A stretch of DNA of 14,904 nucleotides, taken from positions 1 through 14,904 of the forward strand of contig DVHW01000217.1 of the NCBI GenBank assembly GCA_018711785.1, written 5' to 3'. Under the pieces are notes generated by a model, which had not been told where the DNA came from, searched no databases, and saw only the letters and a list, made by a program, of their open reading frames with translations. Made by a program: the position numbers and the translations under genes. Source of the DNA: Candidatus Galloscillospira excrementavium. Lineage in GTDB: Bacteria > Bacillota > Clostridia > Oscillospirales > Oscillospiraceae. Below are positions 14,830 to 14,904 of the stretch, piece by piece; position 1 is the first letter of the stretch; every line of letters begins with the position of its first letter.

Positions 14830-14854
14830 GGGCTCCTCTCCCCCGCGACCCCCC

Positions 14855-14886
14855 GGAGCGCCGCCCATCGGGCGGCGCTCCTTTTT
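14855..14886 (+). terminator. rho-independent terminator of the ABC operon
   Basis: GGAGCGCCGCCC (14855-14866) pairs perfectly with GGGCGGCGCTCC (14870-14881) around a 3-nt loop and is followed by TTTTT (14882-14886). It lies 25 bp after the permease stop and ends the ATPase-permease transcript. Confidence 0.93.
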
Positions 14887-14904
14887 CCCGCCGCGGCCGC
14901 CAGC

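Noticed and set aside
12502-14868. 788-codon open frame on the minus strand opposite the permease
   Set aside because: GC-rich third positions on the plus strand remove stops from the opposite frames. The translation is low-complexity (G, V, L, H, E) with no domain, while the plus frame has clear FtsX domains.

Overview
The window reads as chromosomal DNA from a high-GC, anaerobic gut Firmicute of the Oscillospiraceae type (Flavonifractor, Intestinimonas or Lawsonibacter-like). This is inferred from the very GC-rich third codon positions combined with Firmicutes-style GGAGG ribosome binding sites, sigma-A promoters and U-run terminators. Gene content agrees: a BMP-type nucleoside ABC importer, xanthine phosphoribosyltransferase, an S-layer-anchored glycosidase, a YitT protein and a TetR-controlled MacB/FtsX-type ABC system. 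The genus is a guess; no rRNA or marker gene is present.

Layout. Positions 1-457 hold no convincing gene. They carry an AT-rich stretch with a weak promoter-like site, a 13-bp hairpin, a good plus-strand terminator (229-276), and a chain of nested palindromes (284-453). Positions 458-6387 are a minus-strand purine salvage block, in transcription order xpt, bmpA, nupO, nupP, nupQ. xpt has its own promoter. The 294-bp xpt-bmpA spacer contains a terminator-like hairpin and other stems and may be an attenuator. A strong hairpin separates bmpA from nupO, and nupO, nupP and nupQ overlap end to start.

Positions 6388-9344 run rightward from a region divergent from xpt. They hold a secreted protein with three SLH repeats and a GH18 domain, then a YitT/DUF2179 membrane protein, closed by a bidirectional terminator shared with the convergent tetR gene. 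Positions 9345-14886 form a compact unit: a divergent TetR regulator, a control region with a near-consensus promoter, a MacB-type ATPase, and a 1,315-residue tandem FtsX permease, ending at a strong terminator.

How the parts work together. The importer would bring purine nucleosides into the cell, and Xpt would convert released xanthine to XMP. The nucleoside-cleaving phosphorylase is not here. In the TetR unit, one ATPase gene is paired with one permease gene that carries both half-permeases.

The most unusual object is that permease. About 500 residues of its first extracellular loop are two heptad-repeat arms joined by a roughly 110-residue tip. The tip has codon use unlike the rest of the gene and is bracketed by an exact 15-bp direct repeat. 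This suggests a long extracellular coiled-coil lever with an exchangeable head, which I consider the best candidate for something undescribed here.
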